Assembly (NCBI GenBank): GCA_963931865.1 | Contig: OZ007506.1 | Span: 3,778,926-3,842,925, forward strand | Direction of reading: 5' to 3' | DNA: 64,000 bases | From: Axinella damicornis | Lineage: Eukaryota > Porifera > Demospongiae > Axinellida > Axinellidae | In this document: positions 54,201-64,000 of the stretch, in pieces | How positions within the stretch are numbered: the first letter of the stretch is position 1 | Layout: each line of letters starts with the position of its first letter | Made by a program: the position numbers and the translations under genes | Notes under the pieces: generated by a model | Databases searched by the model: none | What the model was told of the DNA's origin: nothing | Seen by the model: only the letters and a program-made list of their open reading frames with translations

Positions 54201-57200
54201 CACGGAAATGTTCCGCACCTATACCAGGAAGCATGTCCTTAATGAATGTTGTACTGTTTGTATCCTACAAGCCATGTGACTCGCGGCTAGCCTCGTTCCC
54301 AGGCCATCTCACCCCAGCATTTGTCGCTTGCAGTACCAGCCTCGTTCCCAGGCCTTCTCACCCCAGCATTTGTCGCTTGCAGTACTAGCCTCGTTCCCAG
54401 GCCTTCTCACCCCAGCATTTGTCGCTTGCAGTACCAGCCTCGTTCCCAGGCCTTCTCACCCCAGCATTTGTCGCTTGCAGTACCAGCCTCGTTCCCAGGC
54501 CTTCTCACCCCAGTGTTTGTCGCTTGCAGTACTAGCCTCGTTCCCAGGCCTTCTCACCCCAGCATTTGTCGCTTGCAGTACCAGCCTCGTTCCCAGGCCT
54601 TCTCACCCCAGTGTTTGTCGCTTGCAGTACTAGCCTCGTTCCCAGGCCTTCTCACCCCAGCATTTGTCGCTTGCAGTACCAGCCTCGTTCCCAGGCCTTC
54701 TCACCCCAGCATTTGTCGCTTGCAGTACCAGCCTCGTTCCCAGGCCTTCTCACCCCAGCATTTGTCGCTTGCAGTACTAGCCTCGTTCCCAGGCCTTCTC
54801 ACCCCAGCATTTGTCACTTGCAGTACTAGCCTCGTTCCCAGGCCTTCTCACCCCAGCATTTGTCGCTTGCAGTACCAGCCTCGTTCCCAGGCCTTCTCAC
54901 CCCAGCATTTGTCGCTTGCAGTACTAGCCTCGTTCCCAGGCCTTCTCACCCCAGCATTTGTCGCTTGCAGTACCAGCCTCGTTCCCAGGCCTTCTCACCC
55001 CAGCATTTGTCGCTTGCAGTACCAGCCTCGTTCCCAGGCCTTCTCACCCCAGTGTTTGTCGCTTGCAGTACTAGCCTCGTTCCCAGGCCTTCTCACCCCA
55101 GCATTTGTCGCTTGCAGTACCAGCCTCGTTCCCAGGCCTTCTCACCCCAGCATTTGTCGCTTGCAGTACCAGCCTCGTTCCCAGGCCTTCTCACCCCAGC
55201 ATTTGTCGCTTGCAGTACTAGCCTCGTTCCCAGGCCATCTCACCCCAGCATTTGTCGCTTGCAGTACCAGCCTCGTTCCCAGGCCATCTCACCCCAGCAT
55301 TTGTCGCTTGCAGTACTAGCCTCGTTCCCAGGCCATCTCACCCCAGCATTTGTCGCTTGCAGTACCAGCCTCGTTCCCAGGCCATCTCACCCCAGCATTT
55401 GTCGCTTGCAGTACCAGCCTCGTTCCCAGGCCATCTCACCCCAGCATTTGTCGCTTGCAGTACTAGCCTCGTTCCCAGGCCTTCTCACCCCAGCATTTGT
55501 CGCTTGCAGTACTAACGCGTTAGTACTGCACGCGACAGACACTGGGGTGAGATGGCCTAGTACTGCAAGTGACAAACACTGGGGTGAGAAGGCCTGGGAA
55601 CGAGCTAATCCGCGGCAGCATGTCCTACCTGTAATCACCGCTTGTGATCACTTTAATAGTCAATGTCTTGTCATCTTCTCCCACCTAGTGGGGGAGTGGT
55701 GTAGAGAATTGGATGTACCTTAGCAGTACAAATATATGTATAAGGCTCATTGTAGTAATGATGGACTTGTTTCTGAACAGGGAAACACAGGAGGTGAGTA
55801 ACTGGTACAGCAGTTCAGAGCAAGACAACAATCAACTGAGCGCAGGTGTGGATATATGTACCTGGTGTATCGAACTACGTAACGTACCTTACAAATCAAC
55901 TGGTATAATATTATGTATTTCTAACGGGTATTTGTTTTGTGATATACATCGGTGTTTGTGGAACCATTTCTGTCACAGCGCCGGATTTACATGACAAACG
56001 CAGCTCTGGAAGACATAAACACAGCTCCGGAAGACCTGAATGAAGCTTCTGAAGATTGGAAAGCAAAGCTGCACCATTCTTTGGAAGCTTTTGAGCCAGT
56101 GCTCTTAGGAAGAAGCCTTCCACTTCTTCAGAAGATGCTTCCCGATTCTCGGAAGAAACCTTTCGAAGCTGCACCGCAAACCCATGTCTGAAAAGCGTTC
56201 CAAATGTTGGCATCAGTTTTGAAGATGGGTACCATAGCTAGAGCCTCGTTCCCAGGCCCCCGTCCAGCTATAGCCTCGCACCCAGGCCCCTGCCCAGCTA
56301 TAGCCTCACTCCCAGGCCCCCGCCCAACTATAGCCTCACTCCCAGGCCCCCGCCCAGCTATAGCCTCGTTCCAAGGCCCCTGCCCAGCTATAGCCTCACT
56401 CCCAGGCCCCCGCCCAGCTATAGCCTCGTTCCAAGGCCCCTGCCCAACTATAGCCTCACTCCCAGGCCCCCGCCCAGCTATAGGCTCACTCCCAGGCCCC
56501 CGCCCAGCTATAGCCTCGTTCCAAGGCCCCTGCCCAACTATAGCCTCACTCCCAGGCCCCTGCCCAGCTATAGCCTTGTTCCCAGGCCCCTGCCCAACTA
56601 TAGCCTCACTCCCAGGCCCCCGCCCAGCTATAGGCTCACTCCCAGGCCCCCACCAGCTATAGCCTCACTCCCAGGCCCCCGCCCAGCTATTTGCCACTTG
56701 TAACCATACTGTAAGCGACCGAAAGCTGGGAAGGGGGTGGCTACCGTAGCTACTATACTTAGCATAATTGTACCCTGCGTGGTACAATATACGTGTTTCA
56801 AGTACGTATATGTGCTGTACATGGTTAGCTTTGGTATGTGCGTACCTTTTCTCATTATTATGTATGTATCATATCAAGTGCTGAGTATGTCACATCCCTT
56901 GCAGAACTTGCCTTGAAGGATTACCTGCACATGCTGGAAGATGAGAAACCTCATATCCCAGTGAAACTACATTATAGGGTTCACTTTGTAAGTTGGTACA
57001 CAGGACGTTGGTACATACGTATTGTGAGCCTTTATTTGTGGTACATGCATAAAAAATGTTCTACCTGTGGGAGACCTCAGGGTAGAGGTCAGTCAGTGCC
57101 AATAGATACTGAAAATGTACTAGCCTCGTTCCCAGGCCCCCGCCCAGCCTCGTTCCCAGGCCCCCGCCCAGCCTCGTTCCCAGGCCCCCGCCCAGCCTCG

Positions 57201-60200
57201 TTCCCAGGCCCCCGCCCAGCCTCGTTCCCAGCCCCCTCCCAGCCTCGTTCCCAGGGCCCCGCCCAGCTGTTTGTTGCTTGCAGTTCCATACACTGCAAGT
57301 GACGGAAAGCTGGGAGGGGCCTGGGAACGAGGCTGGGAGGCGCCTGGGAACGAGGCTAGAAATGCACAGTTTCTCCTTGCTGTAGTATGCCTCAAGCCAC
57401 ATGTTTGTGTACTCGTTTTGTGTTGTGTTTCACTGTCAGTTAAAACTTTCATTCGTAGATTATTTGAACCTGTCTGCTGTTTGTGGCCATTTGGATTAAC
57501 ATGCTTCCAGTTGTTAGAAGTCTGTGCAATGGTAGATTGACCAATGGTAGATTGACCATGCTTATAGAAAACCTAGTCTTCGTTCCAAATCTCCCATCTC
57601 GTGCAAGGAAAGAAGAGGAGGGTCAGGCAATTTGAGCAAGGTTCACATGATCTGCAGAATGTTATTCGTACTGTAACATGACATCTTTTCAGTAAAATTT
57701 TAATTTGGCAAGTTTTAATTGCCTCTTGTTCTTGTTCTGTAGACAGAACAAGATTGTCTTCTGTTTCCAGCTAGTGTGTTTGCGTGGTACATTACATCTG
57801 TAGATGTGATCAGCAATGTATTCTACGCATATATGTCCTTGATGCCAAGTCCTACATACCTATGTTTATCAGTCCAGGAGACCTGATGGTGTATCACACA
57901 GAGTTTATGCTCTTGTGCTGAAGCTCTCCACTGATGGCCCCTACCATCCATCCCCAGGTTAGTTGTGATTGATGTAAATGTATCACCGACAGCCTTAATT
58001 GTTGCTCTGTATAACCAACTATAGCTATATAGGTTCGTAGAGTCACTGTGATGGAAATTGCACAGTGCGACTGCATGCAGGACAACAGTGGCCAAGTAGC
58101 CTCATTCCCAGGCTCTCCCATGCGCTAACCAAAAAAACTTGACAGCGACGGAAAGCTGGGTGATGAACTGGGAACGAGGCTAGTGGCCATCTGATAAGCT
58201 TCTAGCTTCTTTGTCCTTGGATGTTGTGAGCTGTGCCGAACATGTAATATTTGTGCTGGAGCTCTCCTTGGTGGTGGAGTTAGGAGCACTTCTATTATCC
58301 ACTGTCTTCCTGTTGACCGCCATTGCTACCGTAAGGTGTGCATTAACTGGAACAAAGTGTGCATACGAGTGTAGTTTAGCCGTGAGTACATTCTTGTGGA
58401 GGCAATCACAGTCTGCGGAAGGAAGGCTTAATGCTAAGGTCCGTCTTCCCTAGTGGTTACACTTTCCGTGAGTGCAGTTGCCAGTTCATTGGGTGAGCCC
58501 ATCGTGATTCTTCCCAGGTATCCACAACGTGAGAGTAAGACCTGGGTGATGATTTCCATTTGCAATGTTAGTAAAGAAATTCTAAGGTGAACTATAGCTG
58601 GTGCTGATCGATGATGCCTGTTTCATTGTACGGGCATGGGGCAGATACACTTTCAGGGATGAATGGATGAAAGTGCTATTACCCTAAAAGGAATGTACAA
58701 ATTGTATCCATCACTTTGATTTGACCTGTAGATGTGTACGTTCCGTATCTGGCTGCTGAAGACGAAGGATCTCCAAGTCCACAATGTCAGTGTGAAACCA
58801 AACTGCATGCTCACTCAATGAATATAGTATCCTGTAGCCAGCCCAAGTGCTTCCATGGGACAATATACTATGCGTTACAGTGAAACCTGCCTTAGCCGTC
58901 ACCTGAATAAGGTGGTCACCTCTGCTTTGCGGTCAGCCCACAGTCACCACATTTTACTGTTGATCTGATCTCCATTATAATGCAGAATGCAGTCACGTTG
59001 CCCCACCCCCAAAATATTATATCACGCTATAATACACTGCCAATAATGGCCAGTGAGTACGTGAAATGCATGCGTGTGTGCCGCACGTGCTTTAAACCTT
59101 TGTAATGAGGTCAATCATATTAAAACTTCACACGACCGCTTTAGAGATGTCACCTGTATATTCCAGCCAAATGAGGCCATGGCCCTCAGGTGACCACGTT
59201 GGACAGGTTTCACTGTAGTGAGGTATATTCCTGTACTGTAGCAAACTATACGATTGATTAACATATCCATTTTATAATTCCCTAGTCTTGGTCCCAGACC
59301 CAATCATCCCCAGCCCAGATCGCTTTTAGTATCACTGGAAGTGATATACGCACTGGATGAGAGGTCCATGGGAACGAGACTAGTTTGAACCATGATGAAG
59401 GACTATCCATGCAATGACTGTAGGTTTTTGTTCCATTTCAGCGTCCAAAGCAGTGACATTTACTCTGTATCCCAAAGAGCCTGTCCCAGCAAAGTTTAAT
59501 GTAAGGTATGTATACGAGAGGAGTTGCACATTATTAAGTGTGGCTTGCTTAGAAGCATTCACTCACTGTTCATTCTTCCAGAACACCAGATCATACGGAG
59601 CGGAAACCCTGTAGTTCCAAATGAAGTGCATTTTCTATTAGATGTCGAAATTAAGCCACCTCATTATGAAACGCTTATAGTATTTCTTCCTGTGGGGATA
59701 CAGGCACATCCACTTAATAGCACGCGACTACGGTATACTGTCATGAGGTACAACCCATGCATGTACAGCACCAGTCCATACGTTGTGATAACACGGACAT
59801 AATATATGCAGAGGGAAGGCACAACTTTCTAGTTGATGCACATGCGTAGATCGGGAAAATATGTTAAAGATGTTAATTTTATTTGAGGCATTAAATCTCG
59901 TAATACCACTCATCAACGAAAAGGTTTTAACAATCAAATGTGTCAAGAATGGAGATGTACAAACGAGCTGCTGCTATGCCATGGTCACTGGTGTACCGAC
60001 CGATTTCAAAGCATTCTTCTGGGCTGTATCTCCTGTACGGCCCGCATGCACTTCTTCCCAACTTTGCTTGTCGATTCGAGCACCTTCCGATTTGCTGAGG
60101 CAGTAGCTTGCAAAGGAACGGAGAGCGACAGATCGAGTTCCTTTGGGATCGGGGAGTCCATCTATGGGCTTGAAGAAATACAGTGTTCAGCACAGATGAA

Positions 60201-62799
60201 TTCAGTACTAGTCTACACGTGTGAAGATTTGCTGACCATAATAATATTATCCGTTGCTGTTTATATCCGTTGTAAATGAATTTCATGCATTAAATTTTCA
60301 TGGTTCAGGTCAACTACGAAAATATTTTCATGACAATTCCCGATCTACGGTATTACACATGTGCTGCTAATATTGCAGTGTTGATAATATGCAGTTTCTA
60401 CACCCAACAGTGCAGTGTTCACCACAGAGGAAGGTATGACTTGTGTTACCCAACTCTCTCCACTTGAAGTGGAATTTAAAGAACTCTTTCAGCCCCTTCC
60501 TGCAAACATCTGTGAAAAAGTGAGGTTGCTGAATTACAACTTAGTCCTTTGGTTATTGCTCAACAGTAAACAGTGCGATACAATGAGAGATTAATCCCCC
60601 ATACAGTGTGTCACGATTAGGACCTTAAGCTGTTACATACACTCAGCCTGTTGTAGTTTCCAATTCAGTCTGGGTGTCAGTAACAAACCAGTCTGGGTGG
60701 GGGGAGGGGGAGAAGGGGTACATATGTATGGAATTGTATGCAAGAAGTGTCTGTGACAGTGCCTCCGTAAATTGATGCCAACTCTATTTCAGGTCCCCCC
60801 AGATGTGTTCTTCAACCTTTTGTGGAAGTATATTGAGGGCATTCAGCATTCTGCGTGAGTTTGCTATAGCCTATCATAGTAATCCAGGTCTCCTGTTTGC
60901 GTGTTCGTATTCACAGCATCATAAATATTATCATGAACACCTACATGCTCAGGTATACTAATCATGTGATGCTGTACCAATGCATCTACTGCGGGTACTC
61001 ATCTCGCAAAGATGGGGAACTTAGAAGCCCCAAACTTTGCGTCACAGCTCAATGAATGATTGATGTGTTCTAGCACTTGCGTTTCTCATCCGCAGATGAA
61101 ACTGTGAGGATGTGACTACATACTTTTTGATATAATAGTAGATGGGTAAAATTCAGGGCAATACAAGGTACGTAGCCTCCATCCACTTTTGAGTCTTGTG
61201 CCGAGACTGTGAAAATGGCGGAGTGAGTGTAGAGATGATGATGGTGAGTACTTACCTGTAGCTGTTGCTGGAGTCCCTTGGTTGCTGAAATGCGTGAGAT
61301 GGTGCTAGAATGCGTTAGGCACGCTACTGTAACAACTCAAGAGTGCGCACAGCAGTTCATTCCACACTGTTCCATTTGCTTCATTCCTTTTGTCCTTATA
61401 CGCGCGCCGTATTCCCAGGCCCCGCCCACAAAATAAGCTTAGCTACTAATGTGTGAGAGTTGCTGTAGTAAGCGTGAGGGAGTGAGATTGTGGACGAATG
61501 CGTGAGAGTTGGCATGTCTAGAGAAGGCTTGTCAGTTCTGAGGAAGTATTATACGTAACTATTTTCGAAATAGAATCTGGTACGCAAGTGACATAGTGCA
61601 TGCAAAGTTTGGTGCTTCCGTCTTTGATGAGTACCCACAGTAGATGCATTGTCAGCTGGTATACAGCGTCACATGACTAGTAGGCGTGGTCAACCAGGAC
61701 GGTCGTAGCTTCACTTGAGTGTGGACTGAAATCTGTGACACCTTATTTCATGTGCGGACTGAGATATATCAGATCATAATCATAATTATCATCTACTTAA
61801 TCTTAATAACAAATACAGGCCTTCATACAAATTATTAACTACTTTATTATTGTGGCGAGCCTGAGCGAGCCCCACACTAACGTGACTTCATTGCGCTCTG
61901 CGTCAGCCGTGTGTATGCTTGTCCGGTGGATCTTGCAACTGCTCCTTGCATGCCCTGCACGCGCATACATATGCACTTCATTCAGGCTCGCCCTCCAATG
62001 TCCTGCACTCCACTAGTAATAAACTAGTGGAATGCAGGACATTGGGGGGCGAGCCTGAGCAAAGTGCATGCACCGGGACATGCAAGGAGCAGTTGCACTG
62101 TCATCAGAATGTGACTGGGCAATGATCATATATAGGCGACAGAAATTATGGCACTAAACATACACTTGTACACATCACAGCAACTGTGAGCTTTTATAGC
62201 TGAAGCTGGCACTCCAGCAGCAACCGGCATCACCGCCCGGCCCGGCGGTAGCTATAGGCCCACGAGCAGTCACCGTCTGGTCCGCGGAGTGTCGCCACCG
62301 AGGAGGCAGAATGTTCGTGGTGCTCTAGCCAATGTCCACGAGTGGTCTCTCCTTCTTTGTTGTCGCCATCGTCCGTCGAACAGGTAGCTAGACGGTTCAC
62401 GAGTCCTTGCATCGAGGAGGTGCGTGCTAGAGTTCGTTGAATTTAAATATTATTGTGCACGTGCAAGTGAAATTCGCTGATTTAAAATTTACGGTAATTG
62501 CAAGTCCAAGCAAGTAAGCAAGCAAACATACACACGCACTGCGCAATGAAGTCACGCTAGTGTGGGGCTCGCTCAGGCTCGCCCCAATTAATACACATGA
62601 GTGAATAAGCCTTACTGTCATCACTGCATGCTGTAACTGCAGGTCTGCCCACGGTCATGGGGTGCTCTCGACTATGCATCTAGATACAGGTGCAGCCAAC
62701 TGGAAGCCGTATACCAAACTCCAGCAAATGAGTGTCTGTCAGAACACAGGTAAGCACATGTATCAGCTACAGAGAAGGGAGTGGTGGTGGTGGTGGTGG

Positions 62800-62831
<32 letters not shown>

Positions 62832-63272
62832 TGTGAGGTTTAGGGTGTCCAGATTTAGTCTCAGTGTTAGATGTCCTTGTGAAGTAATCTACACAGACAA
62901 CTATTCTTGCCTCCAACTAGTTGCACTTGAATAAATGTTGTAATCCAATTAAGTGAAAAGTAACTCAACTTAAGTGGGCGGAGCTCTTCCCACACAATAT
63001 TTACACCCTTCTCCTATCTGGTGCCAGCGGTAATGGTTAGAGTTGTATTGGCATGTGTAGTTATTGGCATGTGTAGTCGATATTACTTCAAGTGCTTCCC
63101 TTTTGTCCCCATGCCATGGATATTATGCACAGATGAACATAGCGTGATGATCTCCCTACCTCCAAGATACCATCTGTTGCTGAAATGTTCTGCTGCAATG
63201 ACTTCCTGCTCTGTGGCTATTGCCACAGACAACTGGAAAACTCTACCACTAATTTATTCCTATCTGAAATAA
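40278..63272 (+). CDS. AP5B1: AP-5 complex subunit beta-1 (AP5B1), 34 coding exons
   Basis: Large subunit of the AP-5 adaptor complex, which sorts cargo at late endosomes/lysosomes with spatacsin and spastizin. Exons: 40278-40373, 41825-41875, 42008-42036, 42128-42206, 42547-42594, 42792-42845, 43436-43510, 44111-44188, 46073-46131, 47507-47567, 47996-48049, 48795-48914, 49053-49091, 49372-49446, 49718-49773, 49850-49931, 50562-50664, 50864-50926, 51046-51196, 51330-51419, 51825-51960, 52224-52359, 52534-52581, 52857-52954, 53159-53225, 53422-53530, 56879-56987, 57873-57957, 58732-58785, 59442-59505, 60411-60519, 60793-60854, 62643-62749, 63133-63272. They total 2,787 nt (928 aa plus stop; human about 878) and the phases agree at every junction. 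Landmarks shared with vertebrate AP5B1: FRNAPSAYLSS at the start, ACECLKELEMAYPGLLSM, LFPTVFDTLDMFFYKLKLLC, SHRVYALVLKLS, FTTEEGMTCVTQLSPL and the end ATDNWKTLPLIYSYLK. Weakest joins: the end of exon 16, exon 24 (weak donor GTTCTA) and the acceptor of exon 27. Intron 17 has a GC donor. Confidence 0.9.
40534..40738. mobile_element. TA-flanked MITE, 205 bp
   Basis: CTGTCGATTTCACTTCGCTT and its exact inverse bound the element with TA at each side. It lies in AP5B1 intron 1. Confidence 0.8.
42317..42461. mobile_element. Mutator-like mini-element, 145-bp perfect foldback
   Basis: Two ~70-bp arms beginning TAGCCTCATTCCCAGGC meet at a short centre with AAGCTT, an almost perfect palindrome. It lies in AP5B1 intron 4. 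A second solo arm with a small hairpin follows at 42622-42676. Confidence 0.8.
42985..43245. repeat. Imperfect ~50-bp minisatellite, about 5 units
   Basis: Units contain TGGGCCCCCTTGGAGCCCTG and CTGACTTTCCTAGCCTAGCC. It lies in AP5B1 intron 6. Confidence 0.75.
44174..44290 (+). repeat. 39-bp triplication spanning an AP5B1 exon end and its donor
   Basis: The 3' end of exon 8 (TCCTTCATCCACCAGAACTA then CATG) plus the donor GTGAGA/GTGAGG and following bases is present three times in tandem. The unit is 39 bp, so using donor 2 or 3 would add 13 or 26 residues in frame. Confidence 0.85.
44295..45655. repeat. 56-bp minisatellite, about 24 units
   Basis: Units contain AACCTGGTGGGAAACTCTGT and ATCAAGCTTGTTACAACGCT. 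The array fills most of AP5B1 intron 8. Unit length is not a multiple of three, yet all frames stay open over long stretches, giving false ORFs. A 21-bp x 3 repeat (GAGACCTGGCCTCCTCAGTA) follows at 45668-45737. Confidence 0.9.
48345..48612. repeat. CTGCAGCTGC-rich minisatellite
   Basis: Units of 18 and 33 bp built from CACACATGCTGCAGCTGC and TGTCACTGC alternate. The array lies in AP5B1 intron 11. Frames give Cys/His-rich or Ala-rich repeats that are not genes. Confidence 0.85.
49247..49280. repeat. Poly(G)34 run
   Basis: Longest G run in the window, preceded by (TG)n and in AP5B1 intron 13. Confidence 0.95.
50665..50670 (+). other. GC-AG intron donor in AP5B1 intron 17
   Basis: The exon ends CTGG and the intron opens GCAAGT, the classic strong context for a GC donor. 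Splicing here joins LFPTVFDTL to DMFFYKLKLLC in frame and matches the AP5B1 family. No nearby GT donor keeps the frame. Confidence 0.7.
51222..51273. repeat. (GTT)n microsatellite
   Basis: About 15 GTT units just after AP5B1 exon 19. Confidence 0.9.
54288..55607. mobile_element. Mutator-like element whose left arm is a 49-bp x ~25 tandem array
   Basis: Units of 49 bp, each starting TAGCCTCGTTCCCAGGCC and ending GTCGCTTGCAGTAC, run about 25 times from 54288 to about 55513. A short palindromic centre (ACGCGT) follows, then one and a half inverted units ending GGGAACGAGCTA at 55607. Flanks ACTCGCGGC and ATCCGCGGC match at 7 of 9. The structure reads as one element with an amplified left arm and a near-single right arm. 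It lies in AP5B1 intron 26. Because 49 is not divisible by three and units lack stops, long false reading frames appear. Confidence 0.85.
55965..56218 (+). repeat. Dispersed ~250-bp repeat, copy 2
   Basis: Partner of 16385-16636, in AP5B1 intron 26 between two Mutator-derived arrays. It begins near CGGATTTACATGACAAACGC and ends with GCGTTCCAAATGTTGGC. Confidence 0.6.
56236..56743. mobile_element. Mutator-like element with 30-bp x ~15 left-arm array
   Basis: Thirty-bp units (TAGCCTCGTTCCCAGGCC then CCCGCCCAGC) repeat about 15 times to about 56690. A single degenerate right arm (GGAAGGGGGTGGCTA) follows. Flanks CCATAGCTA and CCGTAGCTA match at 8 of 9. It lies in AP5B1 intron 26, 630 bp after the 49-bp array. 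Confidence 0.75.
57121..57358. mobile_element. Mutator-like element with 27-bp x 5 left-arm array
   Basis: Five or six 27-bp units starting AGCCTCGTTCCCAGGCCC are followed by a hairpin centre (GCTTGCAGTTCC) and two right arms ending GGGAACGAGGCTA. Flanks AAAATGTAC and GAAATGCAC match at 7 of 9. It lies in AP5B1 intron 27. Confidence 0.8.
58097..58182. mobile_element. Mutator-like mini-element, 86 bp
   Basis: It starts TAGCCTCATTCCCAGGC and ends GGGAACGAGGCTA. Flanks GTGGCCAAG and GTGGCCATC match at 7 of 9. It lies in AP5B1 intron 28. Confidence 0.75.
59284..59382. mobile_element. Mutator-like mini-element, 99 bp, diverged
   Basis: It starts TAGTCTTGGTCCCAGACC and ends GGGAACGAGACTA with a partial foldback. 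No target duplication is evident. It lies in AP5B1 intron 29. Confidence 0.6.
61849..62589. mobile_element. Long-TIR element, 741 bp, with nested internal foldback
   Basis: The outer arms (about 50 bp) start GGCGAGCCTGAGCGAGCCCC and repeat inversely at the right end. Inside, around 61975-62065, a second inverted repeat centres on CTAGTAATAAACTAG and again contains GGCGAGCCTGAGC. It lies in AP5B1 intron 32. A truncated relative is at 26420-27007. Confidence 0.75.
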
Positions 63273-64000
63273 GTGTGGGTCTTCAACTATGAAACCTGAC
63301 ACAGGGAATGACTCGGATTATACAAAGACTAGATGTCTGCAGTTAACATGTTACCAAACAGTTCAATATTAAACCTCCGGGGGTTGGGCCCCACCGGAAA
63401 TAAAGAAAAATACGGCTGGCCCACAAGACTAATCACATGCAGATACGATCAACTACGCTTGCGTGTTAATTAGCCATTCCCTGGAAATCTGTAGAAATTT
63501 GGAGGTATATGTAATTATCCCGGAATGTCACAGTTTGTATGATTTCCTTACTAGGAAACAATATTTAACGGAATTTAATTTGGCGATTTTTTCCTGCACC
63601 GCCAAATCGCCAAATTAAAACCCCTGCCAAATTTTCCCGCTATACAGTATGTGACCTTCCACATGGAAATGGTACTTCGACCAATATTAAATTTTGTGAA
63701 ATCTGAGATTATGACTTCTTAAAACTCACCATTCAAAGTTACAAGAGCATCTACTAGAAGCACTAACTTCAAACACTTGTATCTCAAATACTAAAGCAGC
63801 TGTGGAGCTCAAACGTTTTCCAAATTGCAAAATAAAGAGCACTTCCTGCTCCATATGGATGTGCATTCCTGGGGTTGTAGCTAAATTTATATAGCATTGC
63901 TTGATGCCAGTTATAGACCACCACAACACTATACTACAGGAACCAGGAAGTGAGGTAGTTTACTTTACTACGTGCATGGTTACTCTTTACTACCTGAAGT
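63273..64000. other. 3' flank of AP5B1; one foldback, no gene seen
   Basis: After the AP5B1 stop I see no convincing exon. A CCAAATT-type foldback lies at 63569-63648. No clear AATAAA signal was identified close to the stop. Confidence 0.5.

Noticed and set aside
54321..55723. Frames of 332 and 287 aa with SLVPRPSHPSICRLQY repeats
   Set aside because: They come from the 49-bp transposon-arm array, which is stop-free in several frames at once.

Overview
The window is nuclear DNA of an animal, most likely a marine invertebrate and plausibly a sponge. The protein-coding genes are metazoan and split into many small GT-AG exons. One gene combines Calx-beta and SRCR modules, one encodes a Cys-rich multi-pass membrane protein of a kind I associate with sponges and cnidarians, and the introns are packed with short transposons and minisatellites. 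The phylum is inference; the gene identities rest on motifs read from translated exons. All exon models were assembled by hand from splice signals, reading phase and remembered homology, with no transcript support.

Layout. (1) 2120-8721, minus strand: a secreted protein with a signal peptide, three Calx-beta domains and two SRCR domains, 11 exons, every intron in phase 1. (2) 10620-38135, minus strand: a complete RBM26/RBM27 orthologue in 18 coding exons (955 aa by my model: PWI, CCCH finger, two RRMs, acidic C-terminus ending SWRR). Its 11-kb intron 7 holds a nested, intronless, opposite-strand gene for a multi-pass membrane protein (21166-23205). Its intron 1 holds a 4-kb composite transposon with a HECT-like fragment, a broken piggyBac-type transposase and a Ty1/copia fragment. 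(3) 40278-63272, plus strand: the AP-5 adaptor subunit AP5B1 in 34 coding exons (928 aa by my model), head-to-head with the RBM26/27 gene about 2.1 kb away.

The non-coding part is dominated by mobile DNA. The most striking family has termini TAGCCTCGTTCCCAGGCC and 9-bp target duplications (Mutator-like). I count at least 13 copies from 52 to about 1,300 bp. Three copies in AP5B1 introns have had their left arm tandemly amplified into 49-, 30- and 27-bp minisatellites while a single right arm remains. Three TTAA-flanked (piggyBac-like) elements lie in RBM26/27 introns. TA-flanked elements, a dispersed ~500-bp family ending in CGAGGGGCAACCGCACTCC, and eight long poly(G/C) runs complete the picture.

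The genes are unrelated in pathway: mRNA/nuclear RNA surveillance (RBM26/27), late-endosomal sorting (AP5B1), and extracellular or membrane recognition-type proteins (SRCR/Calx-beta gene and nested gene). No tRNA, rRNA, operon or CRISPR array was seen.
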